From Candidatus Firestoneibacteriota bacterium (GTDB lineage: Bacteria; Oederibacteriota; D2-FULL-39-29), in NCBI GenBank assembly GCA_903928075.1, contig CAIYPD010000061.1, positions 1-64,000 on the forward strand: DNA of 64,000 bases. The letters are read 5' to 3'. Shown here piece after piece: positions 18,250 to 27,643 of this stretch. Below the pieces are notes generated by a model. That model was not told the origin of the DNA. It made no database searches and saw only the letters and a list, made by a program, of their open reading frames with translations. Both the position numbers and the translations under genes were made by a program. How positions within the stretch are numbered: position 1 is the stretch's first letter; each line of letters begins with the position of its first letter.

Positions 18250-21200
18250 TTATCTCGGTTCGTTTGGATACCATAGCCAGAGAACAAATTTAAACCGGCT
18301 TCGAAGCCCCTTAAGAGAAACACTCAGGTCCTTTAGTTTTCTTTCAATTTCGGAATGCTTCTTTAAAAGCTTTTCTTTTTCCTCAGTTTCTTTTATCACC
18401 TGCGAGGCCAAAGTGTTGTTTTCGGCATCAAGGACTGTCACCCGGTTTTCAAGTACGCTTATATTGCCTTCCAGCGCAATAATGTGACCTTCAAATACTT
18501 TAACTCTGCTTTCAAATTCTTTTATTTTTGAGGCAGAATTTTCCAATTCCGCCTGGAACTGTTTGCGTTTGGCTTCCGAATCATTATTCAAACGGGCAAT
18601 GGTTGCTTCCATATCCGCCATCTGCCCCCGAACCTCTTTTTCTTTTTCTTTTTGGGAGCTCCATTGTACTTCTCTTAATGCGTACTCCGCCTGCAGGGAT
18701 TGGATTTTTTGTTTTTCGGCTTTAATTTCTGTCTCGTACCTGTTGTTAATTTCTTTCATTTGCATCTGTAACCGGCTGATTGCAAGTTTCAACTCTTCTT
18801 CTTTCATTTCGTAGTCATTAACAATTCTCTTTTCAAACTCAGAAACTTTTGCTTTCGCCGTTTCCAGGTCTCTTTCTTTTATTTTAAGCGCTTCCGCCAG
18901 AGCTTCTATCTTGCCGCTAAGGTCGGCATTAAGCTCCAAGAACCTGGCATCTTTTTCTGCCGCCACCTTCGAAAGCTCTTCCGTCCGTGTAACCAGGCCG
19001 CCCATTTCTATCTGGAGCTTCTGATTTTCCATCTCTTTATTTTTCAGCAGCTCCGCCGCCCTTAATGTTTCTTCTTTCGCCGCACGGAGATTTTCACCTG
19101 CGACAGAAATATCTTTTTTAAGTTCTTCTATACCACGGTTCTGTTCTTCCAACCGGGACAGATTGGTATCAATGCTTCCGTTTATGCGGGATAACTCGCT
19201 GTCGCGCTTTTCAATTTCTTCTTTAAGCTGCCCGATGCGCTCTTCGAAAGCCAGTACGGTTTCATCCTTTTGGTGTATTTTCTCATTAAATTCCTCTTCC
19301 AGTTTCCGCCGCTGTTCTTCAAGCTTTCTCTGATTCTCTATCTTAACAGACTCTAAAACATTCTCCTTATTAATAACCTCGGCTTTTAATCTGTTAATAT
19401 CCTCGAAAAGAGTGTTTTTTCCCTGGTCAAAACCAGAAGAAGAAAGGCGCTTAAATTCCTCTGTCTCCTCTTTTACTTTCTGAAGAGCCGCCGCAAGTTT
19501 GCTTTTTTCGGCTTCCAGTCTTAATTCATAGGCCTGGTGTGTTTCATAGGACTCGTTTTTAAGCCGTTCTATTTCACTTTGTGCAGCAGAAAGCTCGCTA
19601 ATGACAGTTTGGCGGTCAGAATCCAGACCTGCCAGTTTTAACTCTAACTTATTTTTATCTTCCGTTAAATTAGAGATGGAATCCATAAACTCTTTGAACT
19701 CTTTATTTCTTACTTCCTCTTTTTCGCTCTTCTCCAGAATAAGGTCCTTCATAGCGGCCTTTTCTTTCTCTACCTTAACAATTGTATCATTCAGGCTCCG
19801 GATGATAGTTTCTTTATCTGATAGCTGCACCGGAAGTGCAGCGCCCGAAGAAAGCTCAACTTGAGCCCTAAGTTCCTTGCGCAGCCGTTCTAACTCGGCG
19901 TTAAGGAATAACTTATTTGTGTTTTCAAGATTGTATTCGCTCTCTACTCTGGTGTTCTCCTCATTTAGCCTGCCCAGAGAAACCCTTAAATTATCTATGA
20001 CGGAATTTTTTTCTTCGAGCATACGCTGAAGCTTTTCGTAATCCTGTTTCAGGTTATTGTGTTCCAGCGGCGCAACTTCTTTTACCCTGCCAATCTCGGC
20101 CTTACTTCTTTCCAGATCTTCCTGCAGCATCTCTTTGTCATGTTCCAGCTGCCTGATTTTATGGCCCAGCTCCCTTATATTTTCTTCTCTTTCAAAAATA
20201 ACATTACTTTTGGCTTTCAGTTCGTTTTCAAGCCGCCGTTTTTCCGTATCCTTTTCATTAATGGTATTTTCAAGAAGCCTAATATGCTCCCGGCTCTTTG
20301 TGTACTCGAGAGCCCTTTCTTCTTCAAGCTCTCTTATTACCGCGACCTGATCTTCCACAAGTTTTTTAAATTGCCTTTCCTTTTCTTCAAATTGAGAAAC
20401 AAAAAGCCGGTATTCCTGCTCTTTTCTGATAAGAGCACCGCCTTCCGCCTGCAGCTTTAGAAGCAGAGCACGGTTCTCTTCCATGTGTTTATAGGTGATT
20501 TCATCCTTTTCAGAGAGTTTAGAATAAAATTGTTTTGTTTGAGCTTCCAGGCGGGTCGTCCAGTCCTCTTCATTTTTTTTGATTTTTTCAGACAGGAAGC
20601 TTATCTCCTGTTCTTTCTTGGCCATTTCTCCGGAAAGCTCATAGTCTTTAAGAGCTATTTTTTCCGCCCACACTTCTTTTTCCTTGAGAAAACCTGCTTT
20701 GGCTTCTTCTACTTCGACTTTTTTTGATTCAAGTATTCCTTTAAAAGCCTCTTCGTGCCGTAAAAGAGCCTGCCTGATATCCGCAAGTTCTGCTTCTTTA
20801 AGTACTATGCGCTGTTTCCAAAGCTCTTCGTTATCGACGACCTTTTTTACCGCTTCTGTGGCCCGCGCTTCATATTCCGAGACCCGGCGCCGGAGTTCCG
20901 CTTCCTTGTCTAAAAACTCCCGTATCAATAAAACATTTTCCTTCTCTTTCGCTTCAACACGGGCTTTTGCGTCGTTTTGCGCGGCCGCCGTCTCTTTTTC
21001 CTTAGCAGCCAGTACTCCTCTTAATTCCGACTTCAGCAATTCAATTTCTTTTTCCCGGCCCTCGATTACTCTTATATATTCCTTGCGTATGCTTTCAAGC
21101 TCTTCTTGCTTTATCTTTGAAGCGGCAGCTATTTCCCGGCGTAAAGACTCCATCTCGGCCGCGCGGTTTTCCAGGACTTTTCTTAATTCTAAATTGATAA

Positions 21201-22419
21201 CTTTTATTTCTGCATCTTTGGTGTTGAGCAGAATCAGTAATTTTTCCCGCTCCTGCCCGAAAACACCTTCCCTTTCTTTAAGCGCCGTTTTTTCTTTTTC
21301 CACCGACTCTTTCAGGTCTTTTTCTTTTTCCTTAAACTGGGCTTTCAGTACCGTTATCCATTCCTCGCGCTCCACCCAGAGATTTTTTTCGCGTTCTTTG
21401 AGTTCCTGGTCAAACTTGGCAAGCGCCAACTTTCCGTCCATCTCGACTTCTTCAACTTTATTTAAAAAATATTTCTCCCGGTCCAGATAGGACTCTTTGA
21501 GCGCGGCAATCTCCTTTTCTTTTCCCGCCAGGGCTTCAAGAATACCTTCTTTCTCTTTATTAATCAATTCCGACTTTTCCCGTATAGCCCGGTCGGAACT
21601 ATCGCCCATTTCTTTAAGCTCGGATTGTTTTTTCTCAAGCACAGAGCGTAGTTTGGAATCCTGCAGATTTATCTCCACCTTCAAGGAATTTATTTCATCC
21701 TCTTTGGATCTTAAAGTCCTGAGCCAGGTTTTCTCCCGCTCTTCCTGCAGCCGTTCTTCTGCGTCTTTAAGCTCTTTGAGCGCTTTTTCCTGCAGGTCTC
21801 TTACTTCCTGTTCTTTTCTCTTCCAGCCGCCCTCTAGCTCCTTAAGACGGCCTTCCAGCTCAGTATTCCTTTTTTCAAGCAATTTCTTTTCTTCCATGGC
21901 CCGGGAATATTCCCGGTTGAGCCTGGTTTTTATTTCTGACTCCGCTTCCTGAATCTTTTCACTTACAACTTTATCCTTGCCGGTTAAAGCCCCGCGAATA
22001 CGCCGGACCTCCGACTCTTTTTCTATAATAAGTTTATTCCAGTCTTCTTTTTCTTTAGCCAGCCGGTTTTTGTAGGTGTCTAACTCTTTTTTGAGTTCGT
22101 TCTTTTGCGCCTCAAACCTGAGCCTGAACTCTTCGAGCTTCCGGCCGCTCTTTTCTTTTATCTCATTTATTTCCAAATCTTTCCTTTGCAGGTTGCTTTG
22201 CGTGGTTAAAAGTTTATCGGCAAGTTCTTTTTCTCTCTGCAGGGAAAGAGGTGTTTTAGAAAAGGATTTTTTTAAAACGGGAGCTGTTGCAATGTTTTTA
22301 TTGGGTGGAGCGGATCCAGCGATGCCTTGTTTATGAAAAATCGGTGCGGAAAGCTCAGTAATTCTGTTTTTATTTTTTCCGCCTTTCGGCCTAGGCGGCA
22401 AACTCATATCATCTGCCAC
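18250..22419 (-). CDS. Very long coiled-coil protein (about 1390 aa), function unknown
   Basis: Continuous Glu/Lys/Leu heptad-like sequence; the ORF begins at 22437, but a GTG start at 22419 has GGAGG 4 nt upstream. Confidence 0.85.
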   Translation of the reverse strand: MADDMSLPPRPKGGKNKNRITELSAPIFHKQGIAGSAPPNKNIATAPVLKKSFSKTPLSLQREKELADKLLTTQSNLQRKDLEINEIKEKSGRKLEEFRLRFEAQKNELKKELDTYKNRLAKEKEDWNKLIIEKESEVRRIRGALTGKDKVVSEKIQEAESEIKTRLNREYSRAMEEKKLLEKRNTELEGRLKELEGGWKRKEQEVRDLQEKALKELKDAEERLQEEREKTWLRTLRSKEDEINSLKVEINLQDSKLRSVLEKKQSELKEMGDSSDRAIREKSELINKEKEGILEALAGKEKEIAALKESYLDREKYFLNKVEEVEMDGKLALAKFDQELKEREKNLWVEREEWITVLKAQFKEKEKDLKESVEKEKTALKEREGVFGQEREKLLILLNTKDAEIKVINLELRKVLENRAAEMESLRREIAAASKIKQEELESIRKEYIRVIEGREKEIELLKSELRGVLAAKEKETAAAQNDAKARVEAKEKENVLLIREFLDKEAELRRRVSEYEARATEAVKKVVDNEELWKQRIVLKEAELADIRQALLRHEEAFKGILESKKVEVEEAKAGFLKEKEVWAEKIALKDYELSGEMAKKEQEISFLSEKIKKNEEDWTTRLEAQTKQFYSKLSEKDEITYKHMEENRALLLKLQAEGGALIRKEQEYRLFVSQFEEKERQFKKLVEDQVAVIRELEEERALEYTKSREHIRLLENTINEKDTEKRRLENELKAKSNVIFEREENIRELGHKIRQLEHDKEMLQEDLERSKAEIGRVKEVAPLEHNNLKQDYEKLQRMLEEKNSVIDNLRVSLGRLNEENTRVESEYNLENTNKLFLNAELERLRKELRAQVELSSGAALPVQLSDKETIIRSLNDTIVKVEKEKAAMKDLILEKSEKEEVRNKEFKEFMDSISNLTEDKNKLELKLAGLDSDRQTVISELSAAQSEIERLKNESYETHQAYELRLEAEKSKLAAALQKVKEETEEFKRLSSSGFDQGKNTLFEDINRLKAEVINKENVLESVKIENQRKLEEQRRKLEEEFNEKIHQKDETVLAFEERIGQLKEEIEKRDSELSRINGSIDTNLSRLEEQNRGIEELKKDISVAGENLRAAKEETLRAAELLKNKEMENQKLQIEMGGLVTRTEELSKVAAEKDARFLELNADLSGKIEALAEALKIKERDLETAKAKVSEFEKRIVNDYEMKEEELKLAISRLQMQMKEINNRYETEIKAEKQKIQSLQAEYALREVQWSSQKEKEKEVRGQMADMEATIARLNNDSEAKRKQFQAELENSASKIKEFESRVKVFEGHIIALEGNISVLENRVTVLDAENNTLASQVIKETEEKEKLLKKHSEIERKLKDLSVSLKGLRSRFKFVLWLWYPNEPR

Positions 22420-22448
22420 AAAACCTCCACTACGCATAATCCTATCAA

Positions 22449-22477
22449 ATTATATATAAATATTGAGAAATTGTCAA
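22449..22477 (-). promoter_or_regulatory. Consensus sigma70 promoter TTGACA-N17-TATAAT for the coiled-coil gene
   Basis: -35 TTGACA (22477..22472), 17-nt spacer, -10 TATAAT (22454..22449) on the minus strand. Confidence 0.8.
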
Positions 22478-22726
22478 GATTTTAAACGTTTTTGTCCGAT
22501 AAAATTGTACTGATAACAAAGGAGTAAGGAGATATTACTAAATTTCATGTTTCTGTTTATGCGTAACTCTTTACCTGTCAGCATTAATATTAATTAAAAG
22601 ACGATTTTGTTTTATTTATACTCATTTTTATACTTTCTATAAATAATTGCTTTTCTTAAAACTTTGGCAAAAATACTTTTTATATGACTAAAAATTGCAT
22701 TTTAACCGCTTTTCGCTGTAAAATAC

Positions 22727-23101
22727 TTATTCCCTGAGCAAATCCTTTATTTGTTTCTCCATTCCCGCATTTATCTGGCTATATAATTGCAAGAGGTAAG
22801 GAATAGAAATCAGCGTTATTATTATCCCGAGAGCAAAAGAGATCCAGACCCACATTTTTGCTTTTTGGGAATAGGTTTCCATCTCGTCATAATTTCCGTT
22901 AAGAAAACTTTTATTTACCCTGAGGCCATAGAAAAAAGAAATCAGGGCCGTAGGGATACAGGAAAGCAGGAGCAAGACAGAAAAAACCATATAGTTCTTA
23001 GGCTTTACCTTTTCCTGCCGCAGTTCATGCATATCCGCGCCACAGGTAACACACTTCCACGCATTGTCGTCATTTTTAGAACCGCATTTTCGACAGAACA
23101 T
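22727..23101 (-). CDS. Zinc-ribbon + CD225/dispanin-like membrane protein
   Basis: MFCRKCGSKNDDNAWKCVTCGA zinc ribbon; two TM segments with YGLRVNKSFLNGNYDEMETYSQKAKMWVWIS between; start re-set to MFCRKCG. Confidence 0.8.
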   Translation of the reverse strand: MFCRKCGSKNDDNAWKCVTCGADMHELRQEKVKPKNYMVFSVLLLLSCIPTALISFFYGLRVNKSFLNGNYDEMETYSQKAKMWVWISFALGIIITLISIPYLLQLYSQINAGMEKQIKDLLRE

Positions 23102-23260
23102 AGACTCTCCTTGAAAAGGATTCTCCGCCAGTGACAAGCTCTCATCGCAGGCAGACAACATAAGAACAAATTCGAAATTTTAAGCTCGAAATTCGAAATA
23201 AAACTGACAAAAAGAAAACAAAGAAATCTTGTAAACTTTAAAGACTTTATGAACTTCGTT

Positions 23261-23647
23261 TTATCCTGCCGGATAAAACGGAATATTTCGTAGCACCGTA
23301 AATACTATTATCAAAACTATTATAACCCACAAAAACACCCTATTATTAAAAACATCCGGGAGTTTCTTTGAAAAGAGCGCTTCCGCAAGATATACCGTGA
23401 TACCATAAATCAGAACCGGCAAAAGCACCACGAGCAGGAGATTAAACTTCACCGCTTCTTTAAAATTGAGATGGAGCAAGCTATGCACCGCCCGCAAGGT
23501 TCCACAGCCTGGACAATTCAAACCCATAAATATTCTTGTGGGGCATTTCGGATAAATACCATCCCCTCCCGGTTTAACTAAATAGATAAATAGAAGCCCG
23601 ACAATCCCAAATACAAGCAAAACTTTGGCAATAGCTTTCTTAGACAA
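23261..23647 (-). CDS. DUF2752 membrane protein
   Basis: CPTRIFMGLNCPGCGTLRAVHSLLHLNFKEAVKFN. Confidence 0.85.
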   Translation of the reverse strand: MSKKAIAKVLLVFGIVGLLFIYLVKPGGDGIYPKCPTRIFMGLNCPGCGTLRAVHSLLHLNFKEAVKFNLLLVVLLPVLIYGITVYLAEALFSKKLPDVFNNRVFLWVIIVLIIVFTVLRNIPFYPAG

Positions 23648-23690
23648 TCAATTCCCCTGTAATTATTATCATTTTTTGAGTCTGTCCCTT

Positions 23691-23717
23691 TGTGACAGTC
23701 ACAGTGTGACTGTCACA
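23691..23717. repeat. Near-perfect 27-nt inverted repeat overlapping the ogt stop codon
   Basis: TGTGACAGTCACA-G-TGTGACTGTCACA: 13-nt arms with a single central base, followed by T7 on the plus strand. Confidence 0.85.
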
Positions 23718-24205
23718 CTTTTTTTGACTTTGTTCGGTGATTCTAACTTTAACAGATACTTTTTCCAGGCTGTTCCGCCGCCAAAACCGCCTAAACTGCC
23801 GTCTTTCTTTATTACTCTATGGCAGGGAATAAGAACCGGAACGGGATTTTTACCCAGGGCATTTCCTACGGCTCTTGCGGCTTTTGGCCTGCCAAGATGC
23901 CTTGCTATCCATTCGTAAGACCTTGTTTCTCCAAACGGGATAGAATCTGTCTTTTTCCAGACAGCGACTTCAAATTCTCCGAAACCCGAAAGATCCAAGG
24001 GGCAGGTAAATTTAATTTTTTTGCCGCTATAGTAGGCCTGCAACTGCTTTCCGGTTTTTTTTATAAAAACCGGCGGTTTAATTCCATCGGGCTTCGTTAC
24101 CGCTCTTGACGGAAAAGATATTTCCCTTATTCCTTTTTTTGAGTAAGTGATCTTCACTTGACCCGGCTTGACTCTGACCGTAAAAATCCGTTCATCCCGG
24201 CACAT
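23699..24205 (-). CDS. ogt: Methylated-DNA--[protein]-cysteine S-methyltransferase
   Basis: VLIPCHRVIKKDGSLGGFGGG active site. Confidence 0.93.
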   Translation of the reverse strand: MCRDERIFTVRVKPGQVKITYSKKGIREISFPSRAVTKPDGIKPPVFIKKTGKQLQAYYSGKKIKFTCPLDLSGFGEFEVAVWKKTDSIPFGETRSYEWIARHLGRPKAARAVGNALGKNPVPVLIPCHRVIKKDGSLGGFGGGTAWKKYLLKLESPNKVKKSVTVTL

Positions 24206-24207
24206 AT

Positions 24208-25797
24208 TTATTTTTCTCCTGTAATTGGCGAAGCAGGCAATGGCGCCGTTTTTTCAGAAGTTATCTGCTTTTCCCCTGAAAGGAGCCCCTTATCTACAGG
24301 GGTTATTTCTATCCGTTTAACCTTTTTAACTTCTGCCGGAAGAGTAGCCGGTGATTTTTTTAAAGTGAAATAAGAACTATCCCTCTTAACGGGCTTTCCC
24401 GGAAAAATCCCTTTTACAATACCCGCGTTATCTTTTACTATCCGGCCGTTCACCAGAACCATCTCAATACCCTCGGAGTATTCCCCCGGACTTTCTACGG
24501 TCGCTTTTTCTTTGATTTTTTCCGGATCAAATATTACAAGGTCAGCGTCCGCACCCTCTTTAATCCTGCCTTTATTCTTCATTGCAGAGGAGACTCCTTC
24601 AAGCCGCCGGGCCGGATAGTAGCTGCACATAGCTATGGCCTGCGTTAGTGTTAATAGTTTTGTTTCTTTGACATATTTCTGAAACAAGCGGGCATAGCAG
24701 CCGGCTCCGCGAGGATGGTTATTTTTATCCGGTTCTATTATTGTGTCACTTCCGATAATCATCCCCGGAAATAAAAGAGCCGTGACAATGTCTTTTTCGG
24801 GAACAGCATAAGCCACCGTAAGAGGATTATTATAAGGAGCCTTCATTTTTTTAATAGTTTTGAATTTTTCTTCAGTCAGGCGTTCCGGCTGATTCGCAAT
24901 CTGGAGATCTTTATAGGTTATTTGAAACCTTTTTTGCCAGTCGCCGTCGAATCTGGCGGAGGCCAAATAAGTGGCCCAGGAGTCATAAGGGTACATATCG
25001 AGAGTTATATCCAGACCTTCTTCATTTGCTTTTTTTATAAGATCAAGCGAGGCCGCCATGGAAAAAGTACCCCCGGTGCTGTTTATATGATCTATCTGAA
25101 AAGAAACGCCGGTCTGCCTTACCAGCTCGATGACCTCCCGGATAGCATCAATATTTGTTTTTTTATCAAACATAGTAGAATATCTGATGTGTCCCGTCAT
25201 GAGCGCATTCCACTTTTTTGTGACTTTTGCAAGTTCAAGCTCTTCTTCAAAAGTAGTGCCGGGAAGATACTCGGTACTTAGATTAAGGCCTAAGGCTCCG
25301 TTAGCATAAGCCTTTTCTGCCAGCTCGCACATACTCTGTATCTGCACCGTGCTCGGTTTTTGATAAGCATCCATAAGCCCGACAGAGTATCTCAGGCGTA
25401 TTTGACTTATGGCTCCGCCCTGATTCAGATAAAGTTTGTTTTTTGTGTTTTCAAAATACTTTTCAAAATTCACCATCGAGGCCCCGTGCATCGAAAGGTT
25501 GGTAGTAACACCGTCAGCGGCCTTATAATATTCTCCTGTTCCGTTTTGGTCATAGGATAAAAAGTCTATGAAACCGGGACTTACCACCAACCCGGCTATA
25601 TCAATCGTTTTTTTTGTCTCTACCGCTTCAGTTCCCAGATAGAATATTTTTCCTGCTTTTATGCCTATATTTCTTACAATATCCGTATCGCTCTCCGGAT
25701 CTATAACTCTCCCGTTCAAAAGCGCAAGTTCGCAGACTTCGTCCGCAAAAACAGCGCCGCCCATAATTAGCATTAGTAGTAGAATTTTTGTTTTCAT
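24208..25797 (-). CDS. Secreted N-acyl-D-amino-acid deacylase-like amidohydrolase superfamily protein
   Basis: Signal peptide; LLNGRVIDPESDTDIVRNIGIKAGKI, VVSPGFID, ADLVIFDPEKI. Confidence 0.85.
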   Translation of the reverse strand: MKTKILLLMLIMGGAVFADEVCELALLNGRVIDPESDTDIVRNIGIKAGKIFYLGTEAVETKKTIDIAGLVVSPGFIDFLSYDQNGTGEYYKAADGVTTNLSMHGASMVNFEKYFENTKNKLYLNQGGAISQIRLRYSVGLMDAYQKPSTVQIQSMCELAEKAYANGALGLNLSTEYLPGTTFEEELELAKVTKKWNALMTGHIRYSTMFDKKTNIDAIREVIELVRQTGVSFQIDHINSTGGTFSMAASLDLIKKANEEGLDITLDMYPYDSWATYLASARFDGDWQKRFQITYKDLQIANQPERLTEEKFKTIKKMKAPYNNPLTVAYAVPEKDIVTALLFPGMIIGSDTIIEPDKNNHPRGAGCYARLFQKYVKETKLLTLTQAIAMCSYYPARRLEGVSSAMKNKGRIKEGADADLVIFDPEKIKEKATVESPGEYSEGIEMVLVNGRIVKDNAGIVKGIFPGKPVKRDSSYFTLKKSPATLPAEVKKVKRIEITPVDKGLLSGEKQITSEKTAPLPASPITGEK

Positions 25798-27384
25798 TTA
25801 TTTACCCCGCTTAAACTTTTTGAAGACAGCTTCCGTGAACATTCTAGCTTCTTCGATTTTTAACAGCCGAGCCAGACCCAGGTAAACCGGTAAAGCCAGC
25901 GCTATGGGAAGAAATACAGTAAGTAACCTCTGGCTCAAAGTAATCTCAGGAAAAAGCACCGCCAGCCCCTCCGAAGAACCCCGGACAACAAGAGCCATTA
26001 AAGACGAAGCCAGCAGGACTTTAAAGAAAGTTTTAATAATACTTTTTCCCCCGAGCGGCCCCATAACCTTTCTCAAAAAATAAAACAAGAGTAAAAAATT
26101 CAAAAGAGTTGAAATAGTATTTGCCAGAGGCAGGGCAGCATAGCCCATGGACTCCATAAGCATAATGCTGAAAAAAATGTTTATAACTATTGCCGCAATA
26201 CCGGAAAACACCGGGATTGCCGATTTTTTCAACGCAAAAAACGCGGGCGTAAATATCTTATTTAAAGACAGTAAGGAAAGGCCCAGCGCATAATAGATCG
26301 TTATCTCTGAAGTTGCCCGGGTTGCTTCCTCCGTAAAGTTACCGTGCCGGAATAGAAGATCCGTCACCCTGTAACTCAAAGCTACCAGCCCCAGAGTCGC
26401 AGGCAGAGTAATAAACAAAGAAAGCCGGGTTGAGGTGGAGATAGTTTCCACGGCATCTTTTGTCTTCCCCTGCGAAATAAAAGAAGCAAACATCGGAAAG
26501 GAGGCCGTGGCGATGGCCACACCAAAGAGGCCGATGGGCAGCTGCATCAGCCGGAAGCCGTAGTAAATATAAGAAATTACACCGGCCCCGAGCAGGGAAG
26601 CAAGAAAAGTATTTACGAATACTACATTTATCTGGCCTACGGAATTAGAAAAGATTGCCGGCGCCATCATTCTTGCCATCTGGCGGATGCCGGGCTCTTT
26701 AAAGTTTACTTTAAATTTAAATTTGAAACCTTTTTTATAAATTACAGGCAGTTGAATAAGAAGCTGGAGCAGGCCTGAAAAAAGAGCCCCATAGGACCAA
26801 ACCAGCACCTGTGCTTCCGGTTTACCGGAAAAAAGAGGACAGAGCTGCCAGCCTGTTATTATCATTACAATATTGCCGGCAGCAGGAGCAAGTGCCGGTA
26901 CGGTAAAATGCCCCTCCGAATTCAACATTCCCATAATTACGGTGGCAAAACCCATGAAGGCAATAAAAGGAAAAAGTATCCGGGTCAATAAAACTGCCAG
27001 GCGCACACCCTCCATAAGAAAACCGGGCGCAATAACCTTAATAAGAAAAGGCGTAAAGAGATAAACGAGAATTATCAAAACAGAAAAAAGGATGCATAAA
27101 ACAGAGATAACAACATTGGCAAGCCGGTAGCCTTCTTCCCTGCCACCTTTGTTTATGTAGTCCATAAATGCAGGCACAAAAGCAGAGCTTAGCGCGCCTT
27201 CAGCCAGGAGGTCCCGGAACATATTAGGTATCCGGTAAGCGACATAAAATGCATCGGAAATCAGCCCGGTTCCAAATAAAGCGGCATTTAGCTGGTCCCG
27301 AATAAGCCCGAGAATCCGGCTTAGACCGGTTGCCAGGGTCATTATCCCCGCCGATTTCCCTATTATTTTTGTCTTTTCGTTCAA
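25798..27384 (-). CDS. murJ: Lipid II flippase MurJ (MviN family)
   Basis: TGLSRILGLIRDQLNAALFG, AYRIPNMFRDLLAEGALSSAFVPAF. Confidence 0.96.
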   Translation of the reverse strand: MNEKTKIIGKSAGIMTLATGLSRILGLIRDQLNAALFGTGLISDAFYVAYRIPNMFRDLLAEGALSSAFVPAFMDYINKGGREEGYRLANVVISVLCILFSVLIILVYLFTPFLIKVIAPGFLMEGVRLAVLLTRILFPFIAFMGFATVIMGMLNSEGHFTVPALAPAAGNIVMIITGWQLCPLFSGKPEAQVLVWSYGALFSGLLQLLIQLPVIYKKGFKFKFKVNFKEPGIRQMARMMAPAIFSNSVGQINVVFVNTFLASLLGAGVISYIYYGFRLMQLPIGLFGVAIATASFPMFASFISQGKTKDAVETISTSTRLSLFITLPATLGLVALSYRVTDLLFRHGNFTEEATRATSEITIYYALGLSLLSLNKIFTPAFFALKKSAIPVFSGIAAIVINIFFSIMLMESMGYAALPLANTISTLLNFLLLFYFLRKVMGPLGGKSIIKTFFKVLLASSLMALVVRGSSEGLAVLFPEITLSQRLLTVFLPIALALPVYLGLARLLKIEEARMFTEAVFKKFKRGK

Positions 27385-27519
27385 GTCTTATCCTCCCCGC
27401 CTGAACCAAAGGATTTGCGGGTAAACCGACCTCTCGTTTATTACATTATCTGCCAAAGATGTCCTTGAGAAACCTTGCCTATCTTCGGACCTTTTAGGCG
27501 TATAATTCTTACTTTTTTT

Positions 27520-27557
27520 ACTTGCCAAGCATCCAATCCTCTAACCCTCCAAACATC
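27520..27557. repeat. Repeat family C (copy upstream of the rpsT promoter)
   Basis: acttgccaagcatccaatcctctaaccctccaaacatc; degenerate copy of 56173-56209. Confidence 0.6.
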
Positions 27558-27569
27558 AAGCAAATTGCC

Positions 27570-27598
27570 TTGACTAGGGCCCTTATTTTTGCTATATT
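27570..27598 (+). promoter_or_regulatory. Sigma70-like promoter of rpsT
   Basis: TTGACT-N17-TATATT. Confidence 0.75.
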
Positions 27599-27643
27599 AC
27601 TCGGGTATTATATTGACGAACACAAAATCTATGGAGGTGTAAG

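Noticed and set aside
20684-21490. Long Ser/Phe-rich plus-strand ORF opposite the coiled-coil gene (also 21497-21952, 20057-20460)
   Set aside because: Shadow of Glu/Lys-rich codons on the minus strand; composition is typical of antisense ORFs and no family is recognised.
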